Assembly (NCBI GenBank): GCA_013420905.1
Contig: JAAXNY010000001.1
Span: forward strand, 2,232,001-2,296,000
Direction of reading: 5' to 3'
Origin: Collybia mongolica
Taxonomy: Eukaryota; Basidiomycota; Agaricomycetes; Agaricales; Clitocybaceae
DNA length: 64,000 nt
The notes below the pieces were generated by a model. That model did no database searches and was not told where the DNA came from. It saw only the letters and a list, made by a program, of their open reading frames with translations. Shown piece after piece: positions 46,491 through 58,663 of this stretch. The first letter of the stretch is position 1. The number at the start of each line of letters is the position of its first letter. Made by a program: the position numbers and the translations under genes.

Positions 46491-49400
46491 GGATCTACAA
46501 AATATGGGCCCAATCTGGAAGTCGCCGTATTACGCCAGAATATTGACAGTACATTTCATCCGGATCCTAAATCTAATTTTTCTACTACAGACTGTTTTTA
46601 CTGTTTTCATGAAGGGGCCTTGGAGAGATCCAAAGCCCGCCCAGAAAAGTGAGTTTCACCACTGTGGTGCGTCAACCGGTCCAAACAACAACCTTGCAGG
46701 CCCCCAAGCTCATAATATGTCCACCCTCTAATCTAGGTTACGCGAAATAAAATAAGTAAAAGGAATCATCGGCCAAATGACCAAAATCGTACGTGTGGCC
46801 AAATTCCGTCGCCGGTGCTTGTCACAGCAAAAATGTTAAGGGTCCCATCGAACAACATGGAGGCCTGACCGTCGGAATTATGGGTATTGTTACGGCACCT
46901 CGTCGGATATCCTGTGAACTTCTGGCGACCGCTTTTCGATACATGATCACCCCTTTGATCTTTGGGGCTCCTCTCCACGATGTTTCAGAAACATGGATTC
47001 TACAGCCTTCATAGTACCCACATTCGTAGGCACACGCACAAACTGCTCTTAAATGTAGCCTCCGCCGAGGCCTGGACTGGGGACTCAGGGTCTCGTTAAC
47101 TAGGGAACAATCGCGATGGTCTCTGCTCGACAACCTTTGACACAAGACAATTCTTCGAACGTAATTCTTTTCAAATTACAGACCAAGTATCTTTTATATA
47201 ACCTTTCACCCTCCAATTAGCAGCCGTTGATCAACGGACGGCCCTATTCATAACGTCAAAAGAAATCAATACGATGCGTATCCTTCAATGTCGAATACGC
47301 CCGATATTCTGGCTTTCAGGGAAGGTGAGGGCTTCTTTTGTATCGCCTGTTATACGAAAGGCAGGATCGACGAGTAGTAGCACCCCGAAAACGTCAGGGA
47401 ACAGCATTCTCCGTACACCGGCCGATCTGAGGTCTGCGGAAACGTTGTGATGGAACACATACTCTCAGGCAAAAGAAAAACGGAGAACCTTGAATCTTTC
47501 ACAACCATCTTAAAGTCCGTCGCGCCCTGTCGCTAGATATTACGCTGATATCCCATCTTCAATAGTTCTGGGATGTTTCAAAATCAGGACCCCGCTGTAA
47601 TGAGCTAGGATACACGACTTTGTGTGAACGCCATTCCAGGCTGGACATTATGAAACTCAGGTGAAGCCCTTCCCTCTCGGGCTATCCTGAGCCAACCAGT
47701 CGGACTCGAGGTAGCCGATAAGATGTATGGGGGATTGAGAGGAACACATTTAATAATTTCTGTCATTTTTTATAGGCCCAAGCCTTGAAGTTATCGCTCC
47801 CACGAGCCGTTGGAAGCATAGGAGCGATAACTCTGCCGCCTACGATCCGTGGGCATTTGTGTGTTGAACGAGTGCGCCGCTAACGTTTGAGCGGTCATGT
47901 TAGTGCCCCTCCTTCCACGGCATGTTTCTAAAAGTGTTCACTTACATTACACCTGCTTTCACATTGTTGTTTCATCGGGAGTCGGCCAGAACGGTTACAT
48001 TCCAGCGTCACCTGTCTAGCGGCTTATGTTCTGTGTTGTGAGACTGGACACATGCCTTGAAACGTCTACATAGAACAGACGGCAGCATCCCTCCCGCAGG
48101 ACCTTAATTGTACTTGACCTTCACACCACCCATTCGTTAGCTTTCCCCTTCTGTGCGCATTAGTTGAGTGTTTTACGACCATTATTTCAGCTGCACCAGT
48201 CCCTCTTAGCGATGCGAGGATCGGCTATCAGCAAATCCTGTATGAAAGGTGTGGGAGAAGCAACAGAAGCATGATATATTGCCAGATTTAGATCGCAGCC
48301 GCTGCACTTCTCCTTTATACGCTTAGGGGCACTGTTCATATTATTAGACGTGATATTACATAGGGCTTCACAGGAGAGGTTCTTCACCTTGAGTTCGACA
48401 TTCGGGGTGGGCGATGGTCCGCAGGTCAGCAGAATGAAACCCCTGCCTCATTATGGCGGCCCTCCTGCTCCAAAGCCACGAAGTAATACAACAAGTGATC
48501 TTCGAAGGTTTGTGTCAAGGGGACATGTACCCATTGCGCAGAGAATCCGCATTGTTAATAAGGAGATTTAACAGCTTTTGAAGTGTTTGGGCCGGGAATG
48601 AGGCAGGCTAGAGTAGGTCATTTCCTTCTTTATTTTGATCTTCGTCGGTGGGGTGCATCTGGTTGTATGTGGGGGCTCGATTCGCGTTAAGGCCGGCATT
48701 CCTAAAATAGGTATGTTTTTGTGAATCGCGTAGTTCGATCACGGCTTCCCAACACTACTAAGCGTTCCGTGAACGTCTCCGTGTACACCGTCAATATTTA
48801 TTCAATTTCCTGGCCGCATATCTTACCCGGACACTGAAATGACTATAACGTGATTAATGTTCCTGAGAAACATTGTTGATCAGGCCAAAGAGCCTACCCT
48901 GAGATGGTCAATACACACAGCAGGGTTAGAGTGACAGGGAAGGCGGCTTCATCAAGCTCTATCTGGCCCACCTTTACGAGTCAAGGGAGTCATTTATAAC
49001 CGTGGTTCGGCTCTTTATCAGATGACAGTTTGTAATAAGTAGCAACTACATATACTTTCGTTAGGGGTTGTAAGTATGGATATTGATTCAAAAACGGGAT
49101 GCACATAAGCAGTACCTTCTTTGTTAACTTAAAATAGACTCGAAGATGATGAGGCCATGTGAGAGTGGTGCTCAAGAAGTTGACGACTCGGACGGGGTAG
49201 GATCAGTTTTCCGAGGTATCGGGGATTGCGAGGTGGGGATTTGATAGATAAGAAATTCGGAGGCTGAAGCTCGGCCACGCCTAGCGGCTTACACGACGAA
49301 TCAGGAAGATTTGTATCTTCCCAAGCGCCGCAGTGGATGGCGGTGATATGGTACGGTGGGATATGAGCCCCAAGAGTATGAGCCTATTAAGGATATATAG

Positions 49401-50305
49401 TTCGAATGCCGTCACACTAAGGACAGCGACGATGGTCAGTGTGAGGACGTCAAGAGCCTAAGGAGGTAGCTGTTGCCAGGTTGACAGCGCCCAAAGTCGC
49501 GAAAAAGCTTCTTGGACGTGAGCACATGGGATTTCTTGGTTGGCTCTGCTAAAACTGCACGGGAGGCGAGAACGGGCAGCGTGATCGCGTCACACTAGCG
49601 CGTTTACTTGTCCAGAACGCTTTCTCGCAGTGTGACTTCTTTAAGGTCCTCTGTCGTCGGAGTAGGCCAAGGGTAAACTAGACTGAATATGTCGATATGT
49701 CAGCGACCGAAGGACTCAGCAATATCATATACCTCGTAATACTATGGAGAATAGATGAAAGGAGATGGTGGAACATGATCAGTCTGTTTCATGTTTTCAC
49801 GAAAATATTGCCACGTGGATTGGGGGCCCGAACGGCGTTCAAGGGGCTTGCCGGGAACGTTGTTAGCGTCGTTCACCATAAAATATAAGGGATCACCCTT
49901 GAATCCGTCAAGCCCAAAGTGCATATAAGACCCTTATTATCAGTCGGCGATTCCGCATACTCAACCCAAATAATCCACAGGGCGCTAATACTAATTAGTA
50001 AGACTAATTACCCCTAGACAAGGAAGTATTTCTCAAGCCTTTTTGACCCGAAAAGCCACACAGATAAGACCAGGAGACATCGGATAGATCCATCGTAACT
50101 GACAAGTCAAGGGCTTGGTCGAGCTTGCACTTTGTCCTCCTGCCATCGCCTGGACGAACTCGTCCATCGGCAACAGCAAACCACCGACGACGACTCCATC
50201 AAGGTGAGAAAGAAGTGGTGATTGAAGGGCATATGACTGCCTGTTATACTCATCAAGGTTTTTGTTTTGGATCACAAGCACCAATCTTAGGTATTTTGAA
50301 AAGCC
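46491..50305. other. Gene-poor 3.8 kb stretch
   Basis: No frame above about 110 codons and none with a recognisable motif on either strand. Base composition is ordinary, not AT-rich. An 11-bp inverted repeat (47790-47800 with 47821-47831) is present. It is probably decayed mobile DNA or a long regulatory region upstream of the PrtT-like gene. Confidence 0.4.
47790..47831. repeat. 11-bp inverted repeat
   Basis: GTTATCGCTCC and its exact complement GGAGCGATAAC are separated by 20 bp. It could be a factor-binding palindrome or the trace of an excised element. Confidence 0.5.
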
Positions 50306-53300
50306 ATGCACCCATCACAAGGAACAACTGGCCCCGGAGACCACAGCGTGAACGCGGATAGAAACTCTCATTCTCGATCCTCCTCGGCCACTTATTCACG
50401 CGGTAAGGGCTCGAACCCGTTCGTTAACAGCTTCTACTGACCTGACTGCTGCGCTTCTACCAGGCTTGCAGTCTGAGCAGCCTTCGTCTTCCCATCTACA
50501 AACCAACGCCAATACGAATTCCTGGCTCCAATCTGCTCCCACCAGCGGTGTTGATCCATCCAGTGGTTCCAACAAGACCACTCATCTTTCAACAGCTTCG
50601 AATACGTTGGCATCCTACATGATCGGCCCTACATCGACGTTCTACGACCCAGAGGCCATAGCTCAACAGCAGATTGATAGCCATGCCCAATATCAGCAGT
50701 GGGTCTCTGCGTATGGTGGGCAGCAGCAAGTGCCAACACAGCAACGTCGGATGGTCTCTATGTTCCAACAACCCCAGGGGCAGGTTTACCATCACGAACC
50801 GCCAGCGCAGCTGCAAAATCAATACGATTTCGTTCAGGGCCAATACACACCGCCCACATCAGTTTCTCAGTATGCTGAATCGGAGACTGCGACGGCTACC
50901 AGCGCCAACGTTGGTGGGGGGCCCGCGATGGCATCGTACCATCAACAATCTCAACAGGCAGACAATATGTACACCGAGTATTACCCGAATACAAGCACGA
51001 ACACTGGCACCGCTAACACTCCCGACCCTATGACTAGTCATACGTTATCTTATAATACAACACCCGATCCTGCGTATCAACAGCAACATTTGCAGCATCA
51101 ACAACCGCAGCTCCATCACCAAGCGTCCCAATCTCAGTTGCACCTGCAGTCCCATTCACAAACCCAATACTCGTCCACTCAGACGACGACGCCATACACA
51201 TCAGAATTACTTTCTGCCTCTTCCCACCCCAACTCATACTCTTCGTCCTCTCTTTCCCCTGCGTCGAATTCATGGGCAGACGAAGTATATCCTTCCAATT
51301 CCAATTCGAATACCCGTGCAAGCTCCGCCACAGTTGCAGCACCACAATCAAACGTGCTGCCTGCCCCAGAAAAAAGGAGCGTTATTACAAGCAGCACGAC
51401 TACTAAAACCAACGTAACCCCACCACGCCAAAAGAACTCTCGACCCCCAGCCCAACCCCAACAATCTCACGCTCAGCCGCGAGCGGCTCCCCAAGTATCA
51501 TTCATCTCGACGAACTTACCAAAAACATCCGCCAAACGTAAAAGAGTTAAAAAAACCCATGACGCTCCCACACAACAGCGCCTTTATACATTCCCTACGG
51601 GGGATACTGACTCCGAAAGTGAAGAGGAGGATTCTCCCGTATATACCGGGAGTGGTGTTACGATGGGTGGCGGTATTAGTGTAGGTATGGCTGGGTTTGG
51701 TGTCGTCAGTGGGGCCGGAAGAGGAGGGCGACTGTGAGTGTGTTTTTTCTCATTTGTCTCTTCCGGTCTCTTTCGTCCGTAGTGGTCTATTTTTGACGCT
51801 CATTTTTTTGAGTGTTGATGTCGCCTCTTTTCTTTTTTTTTTCGCCTCGTGGGATGATGTTGGCCTTCGGGCTGTCGACCCTAGGCTGAGGTCGCAGTGA
51901 ATGTGGAGCTTCCTTTAATTTTACTTCATATGAGTCTTGAAGAGTAATGAGGATGCATGACTGACAATCTGCGTTTTTTTTTCTTTTCTATATACCCTAT
52001 CTGTCTGTTGTGTCCCTCGGCAATCTTGCTGCGGCTTTTCATCGACTCCGCACGTTCGTTCGGATACCCAATTGGACCTCGGAATATGACACCGGCATTT
52101 CATTATCGAATATTGAATACTCGGTGGTCTACTGCGATTGTGTCTCTCCTCAACATCTCACACCCCCGGTTCCCGATACGAAACAAATAAACTGAAAAAC
52201 TGTTCCGAACGTTTTCCCAATGAATTTGGCCGTGATTTCACGATAATGTTGGCGCCTTGATCACTCCGTTGGTCACATTGGTCGAAAATACGTTTCCCTC
52301 GGCTGGTAATGACGTTCTTCGCTTCTCACAACGTACAACGGTCCCTCGACTGGATGATTCGGCGACGGCCTTCTCCCGTGCTGCTCCTGACTTGCTGGCC
52401 CTTTACGCACACGGCGCTTGGATGGCGCGACGCTTTGTTTTGACATGTTTTCATCGCCAATCATCGGTACTTTCCATCGGCCCCCTTGATTATTTTTGAT
52501 AACCCATTAATTATCTGAATTTTAACCCACCCAACCCATTTCTAACTGGCTCCATACACTTTTTTTTATCTCTTCAACTCCCATTTCCTGCGCTCTTTTT
52601 TTCTTTCTGCCTAATCTGTTGCTCACGCGCCACGATCCCCTTTGGCCACCGCCCTGCACTGCCACATCTCCACATCTCGAAAACATACCCCGGGGATTCA
52701 ATGGCGCCGATTTGTTCTTTCGTCCTTTCGCATCCGATGCCTGGAACATTCAACACGCCATTCAAAATTTCGCATCATGCCTCGCCCCGAAATACGCCCC
52801 ACAATACTCTCATGCTTTTGGTGGAACATGATCTAATCCGGGTTTGACATCCCTCCTGCACCTACTTTCCACTGACACCTGATCTACCGTTCTTTCACCT
52901 GATATCCGTGATCAGGCCGGGGGCATGCACACACTGCAAGAAGCTCAAGGTACGCAACGTTTCCTTGTGATATTTCCATCCGTTCTCCCTTGGTCGACGG
53001 GCTGTGGCCTGCGCCGCGTGTTTGCCGTTTTTCCTCCTTCCACCTTGTTGATTTACTTCGCTCACTGATTTGCTCCTCTTATCTTCCTCCCCGGCCGATT
53101 GTCCGTTTTGATTTACCGATTATGACTGAATCTCTTCGATCCGCCCTCTCGTTCTACCACCTCCGGAACGTGACTTCGGGAACTAAACCCCCTTTTAATT
53201 TTCTTGGCAATCAAAATCCCCTTCGTCATTTTACCTCGGAATATGCCCAACGAACTACAATCACCGATCTCCAAAACACGCCGTGTTGGATGACAGATGA

Positions 53301-56300
53301 AATGTGACTTTCCGAAGACTGAAAATACCTGTAAACGGTGCAAGACGGGTGGTCATGTCTGCATCGTTGAAGGGCGGAAGCCAAGAACCATGCCAAAGTG
53401 AGTGACTTTCCAACCCTCCATTAATTTTTTTTTTTGCCTCGCGCAGCAGCTGCTGCGTCCCTCCGGATCAGTTACTTGACTGTCTCCGGACGAGTGTTCC
53501 TTTCATCCCTCCCCATATCAGTTCGAAAGACCGTGGAATACGGAAGAAAGATTCGAAATGATCCTGAACAGGGGTGGTTCGTCGACCTTTCTTAAGGATC
53601 GCTCTCGACGTTACCTTAACTTTATCGCCTCCCCCACTCGTGGCGAACTTGCCATCAACTTTTAGTCAACGCGATGTATTCCTCGCCATCTCCTTCTCTT
53701 GAATCGTTACCTTCGGATTGTTCATCGCCCGCCTTACTATCCCCATCATCGTCGGTATCTGACTTACCTCCTGCATTTCCCCACATTAGCAAGCGCGAAT
53801 ACCTTCTCGCTCAGATCAGACAGAAAGATGCTATCATTGAATCTCTCCTCAAACAGGTATCTTGCTATTGATTTTCCTCTTTCAAAGGCTAATGACCACT
53901 CTTGCAGTTGCACAACCCCTACATAGCAACACCTATGTCGATTGCCTCCTACCGTATGGCTACCTCTCCTTCGGATCAGAACAACCGCAACATCCTCGCA
54001 TGGCTGGATCGCCTCAAATCAAGCGTCCAATCAAATGTTCACACTGCTGGCGGCAAAGGTGGTCCCGGCGCTTTCAAGGACTTACGGGGATATAACGCCG
54101 CGGATGACGAAGATTCTGATGCAGAAACTGAATCCCAAGCTCAGCGTTACGGGCTTGTACCACCTCCGGAAGATAACGAGGCTGCCGGCGATGGGGAAGA
54201 TACGGCCCAAGACGACGATAAGTTATCTTCGCTGCCAGATTCTCATGTCCCACTTGGTTTGATTGCAAATTTGAGCTTGAGCAACAACAAAGCGAAGCAT
54301 GGAAAGAAGGAACAAAAAGACACTGGTACAAGCGAAGATAATCTCGACGATGATGATGTTGTACGTATAATTCTTCTGGTTCAATGTTGTGATCATAACC
54401 AGTGCTTACCACATTTGTATGTTTGTTAGGGTGTTGCAAACGAAACGTACTTCATGCCAGGTTCGTCCCAGTCGAGCGTAGTGCTATCATCATCGCTCAT
54501 AGAGGGCTGATAGGTCCTGCCACTGACCTCGGGATTCGTGCAACTTTGATCGAGCAACATAGTCCTCCGGAGATTTTGGTGCATGGGTTGGTTGCACCTG
54601 AAGACGTTGACAAATTGTTTGAGATGTAAGTCCTTTATATCTACATTTTCCCACGCTGACTGTCGGCCAGATTCTTCAACCGCGTCAACGTGAGCAATCT
54701 AGAAAAGTTCTTGGTTTCTAACGCCGACACTGATTTATTCACCAAAATTAACCCTGACAGCCTTTCATCTCTCTGCTTGACCCTGTTCTCCATACACCTG
54801 CTTCGACATTCGCAAGATGTCCCTTCCTATTTACAGTTAGTAAGTGTCAGACAATGTTTCGTTCATCAAAGATCAGCCACTTATTGAATTGTGTTCACAT
54901 TCTAGTATGTGCCATCTCCTCTCGATATTATACAGAGAAGTCGGAAATATACCCTATTGCAATGCACTTCGCAAAGCACTCGGCCGCGAATGCACTTATT
55001 GATGGATGGAAATCTGTTGAATTGTGCCAGGCTTACATCCTTATGAGTATCTATGCCGTACCCGCGCGACGATGGGAAGAAGACAGGAGCTGGCTTTACA
55101 CAGGTCTTGCAATAAGGTACTTCCATACAACGCCTTCCAAATCGAAAATTCATCAACTCATTAACCCTCAATAGGATTGCCACGGATCTCAACCTTCATC
55201 AAGTTTCGTCCACCAAACCACAGACAGAAAAGCAAGAACGCGAAATCTTGAACAGGACACGCGTGTGGATGATTTGCTTCAACTTGGATAGATCTACTGC
55301 AACGCAGTTTGGAAAGCCGTCAACCATCAAAGAGGATTAGTTTGTGTTCTTTTCTTTTCTGGTCACGATATCTGGCTGACCTGCTCACCAGCATCATGCG
55401 CAACGCTGAGAACTGGTACAGAAAGTCCAAATACAATCATCCTGTAAGATCAATACCCTCATATATCTGCGCCACCCTTATCAAACCTCTTTGGTATTAG
55501 TATGATATTCACCTGTGTGCCTACTCGGCACTTCTGCGAATCGTCGCGCGGTTCCATGATGAGATCTTTAGTGACCCTTCGGCACCAACAGGTCTCAATA
55601 AGGCATGTGTGGCGTAATTGGAACCTAGTCGCGTGACATCTAACTGTTGATTACAGCAAGTGGATTTCCGTTCCGTGACCATGAACCACGATGCTCGTTT
55701 GACACGGTACCACGACGAATGGTCAAAGAGGTTCGCCGAAGGCTCTGACCCAAATGGTATGTGCCCCTGCCCCTGCTCCCACAACACAATCCAACTTATT
55801 CGTCATATGATAGATTCCAGCTGTTCCTTCCGATGCAGTCTGCTTCCATTGTGCGTCACACCGTTCCTATTTATAGCAATCAAGTGGAACTCTAACTCCT
55901 CCCCTTATCTTCTAACAGCCTCGTCGGCTATTCAAGGCTTGTGATGTTCTCCTTTGGATTCCAGCAAGCTTTTCAACGAGGAATTGAGCCCGGCGATCAC
56001 GTCTACTTTTCCAAGGTATGTGATAAGAACTTTGTGACGATATTGAACTGACACCAGGGTCAGTGTCTGGACGCAGCCAAATCAGTGATAAGGAATATGA
56101 TCGAGGGTCTAGCGCCAAGTGGCTACATGCGTTATGCCCCAGATGGTTTGTCCTGTCGAATCTTCATTCATCTACCCTACTAAAAAGGCGACATTCAGGG
56201 CACTTTATCTTTGCATCATTTGCATCGGCTTTCCTCCTCAAAGTACGTTCTCGCCTCAATCTCACTGTCGTCACATTAAGTAGTAAATTAGCTTCTCCGG

Positions 56301-57015
56301 CCCGAATTCGCCAACCTCTTGAAGAAGGAACAAGAGAATGAGATTTTTGATCTTATCGGGCGCCTCATCCAAACACTCAGCTCACCAGAAATCGCTATCG
56401 ATGACCGCCATACCCCGAAGCTTTACGCCCGTTTCCTTGCCGGCCTTCTCTCTCGCCATCGTCGAGATGGTGCAACCGTTGGGCGTCTCCACCCGCCTCC
56501 TCCAGCTCCAAACACCAACTCGTTGACCTCTTCTGAATATCCCCACAACATTGCATCATCTTCAACGAGTGCATTCTCTATTTCGCAACCTCAAGGTGGG
56601 GGCCAAGGGTACAATCAGAACTCGTACAACCACAGCTCTGGAAACCAGGATATGACACCAATCTATCGCGAAGAAGCCACGTTCTCTGCAGGAACGGGGC
56701 AGATACATTTCGGTACCGACATGGAAATAACGCCGTTCGGACCAAATGGTGTCTCGGAAGAAGAGACGCTTGCCACCATGTATGCCCTCAAAAATCCGGC
56801 TTGGTGGCAGAACATGATGATGCCTGGGTAAGTGGCATGTACTGCAATCAAACAATTAGCTCATACGACACTGTAGATTCTCATGGCCAGAGCCTTTGTC
56901 CCCTTCCAGTAATGGCACAAGCGCCAGTACTCCACCATCATACCACCATCACCAGAGTGCGCCGGGTATGCACGCTGGTTCAGGGTTCCACGCCGCTCAA
57001 GTAACGTTACATTAG
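50306..57015 (+). CDS. prtT: PrtT-like zinc-cluster transcription factor
   Basis: Fungal Zn2Cys6 regulator; PrtT activates secreted protease genes in aspergilli. 21 exons in phase: 50306-50402, 50464-51733, 52916-52949, 53297-53397, 53790-53856, 53908-54360, 54430-54460, 54514-54625, 54671-54689, 54761-54839, 54906-55116, 55175-55339, 55392-55443, 55501-55602, 55657-55756, 55814-55850, 55919-56015, 56064-56145, 56199-56242, 56292-56827, 56877-57015, giving 1275 aa. Residues 1-455 are Gln/Ser/Pro-rich. The zinc cluster (C460, C463, C470, C479, C482, C489) is split over exons 3 and 4. A coiled coil follows (REYLLAQIRQKDAIIESLL), then the fungal-specific regulatory domain (about 700-1090). Introns 2-4 are very long (1182, 347, 392 nt) and pyrimidine-rich; the rest are mostly 50-70. 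The intron after exon 14 starts with GC. Exon 9 is 19 nt. Confidence 0.9.
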
Positions 57016-58663
57016 ACATGTTATATTTCTCTGTTGTTTCTTTTCGCATCCGAACTCTTGCTTTGCTTGCATCTTGTGCTGTTATACGACCTGGACATCT
57101 CTCATACCATCTCTCGATATTGTTTCATCACGATCTTACCATGTACCTCGCCTTATTGTTTTATTAGTAGCAGTAGATATCTTGTATTGGGCATCTGTAA
57201 AGTTAACTCGACGCTGATCTAGAACAGGCATCGAATCAACACGAGTCTAAGATTTGTCGTAAGGTTTGATGAGGGTGAAGCATTTTTCTCGGAGGTTCAT
57301 TTCTGTGGTCTTCGGATGGTTATCAATAAAAGAGTTGTAACTGTGATCAATCATGCCATTCTCCCAGCTCGATGCCTGTTATCTTCTATCTTTTCATACG
57401 GTCTATATCTCACTCCCGGTCTCTTAATTCCCCTTTTTATCTCTATCCCATCGCCTCCATAAACGCGCCACTGGGTCTTCTGCGTTCATGGCCCCGACTG
57501 AGGTTGGAAGTTTTCCTATTTGGCATAGTAGATACATTGGAAGTGCAAGGAAGTACCTCATCTCAATTCCGACCGAAGAGTCTATGGTCAATACTGGCTC
57601 AAGCTCAGAATTGATGCCTGCCAATATATCCAGGGATTACCTACCTAGGACGTGTGGTGTAACGATGGCTTTCCACCATCTTTTATTAAAGAAACCCACG
57701 GGCTGCCGCCTTTCCCCCCGGCTCACTATTTCGATTAATACCATTATAGACCGTACCATAGGTAAGAACCTGTACCTTGCATACGGAATTCAGGGCAGCA
57801 TCAGGGGAGGTGACCCCGTCAGCTCCAAATGAAGCTCTTGAGTCTCCGATGGGCCCCACGGCATAAGTAAATACCATACCATAAGCCATGGAGGAAAGAA
57901 TTGTCAAGCTCACCTCCCACCAACACGCGTGCTATGAATAAACTAGCTAATGTAAGGAAGCGTGTCAAGGGTAATCGATCTGCTGAGAAAGTACAAAGTT
58001 AACCTGGCTGCTTATATGCCAATACCTATATTGGGTTGTTCGTGGTCAAAGCTAGGATTACTCTTCAGTAACGAATGTCCTGTGGGTCTGATCAGAAAGT
58101 AAACCTAGAGTCGACTTCCTTGTCATCCTCAAAAGTGTGCTTGTCTATACATAACATGTCGTTGTCGGCATTCAGTCTATGGGCGTGTTTAGCTCGTGTT
58201 CAGATTCCCGTTTAGTGAACGTGAATTATACGAACCCTCTTGTGCTGTTTGCATACAATGGGCGGGGCCAATGTTTGGATTCATGCGAACGACTGACAAA
58301 GGAGCGATTGTCATTTAATTTCTGAGTTCTTTTGTTGCCTCCGTCTCTAGAACGACGGTAGCGAACAAGAGACAAGGGAGGCCAGTTGAAGAGATGCACG
58401 GTCCAATTGGGACAAATTTAACGCTAACATGCCCGATCACAACATAAACGTGATGGGCGCTTAACGTTCGCTTAACTCTTGACATGAACACACGACCACT
58501 CCGGTGATACCTTTACCACTACCACCATTGACAGCTCTTGACATGATGCATGCACGTGGATTAGTATCTATAAACGATCCAATCTTCTTCGAAAGGCCCT
58601 CTCTAGCCGAACGTAACAGGCCGCCGAGCGTGTAGTCTTCCTCGTCCACGATTCAAAAGGCCC
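57016..58663. other. Intergenic region, no gene recognised
   Basis: Overlapping 75-115 codon frames lie on both strands at 57.4-57.9 kb without motif or splice support. The last 60 bp before 58664 (GTCCACGATTCAAAAGG) resemble the sequence just upstream of the DUF6535 pseudogene start, so the homology of the two copies extends into their promoters. Confidence 0.4.

Noticed and set aside
57488..57913. Overlapping 75-115 codon frames on both strands
   Set aside because: No recognisable motif, no plausible intron partner and both strands open alike, so neither can be supported.
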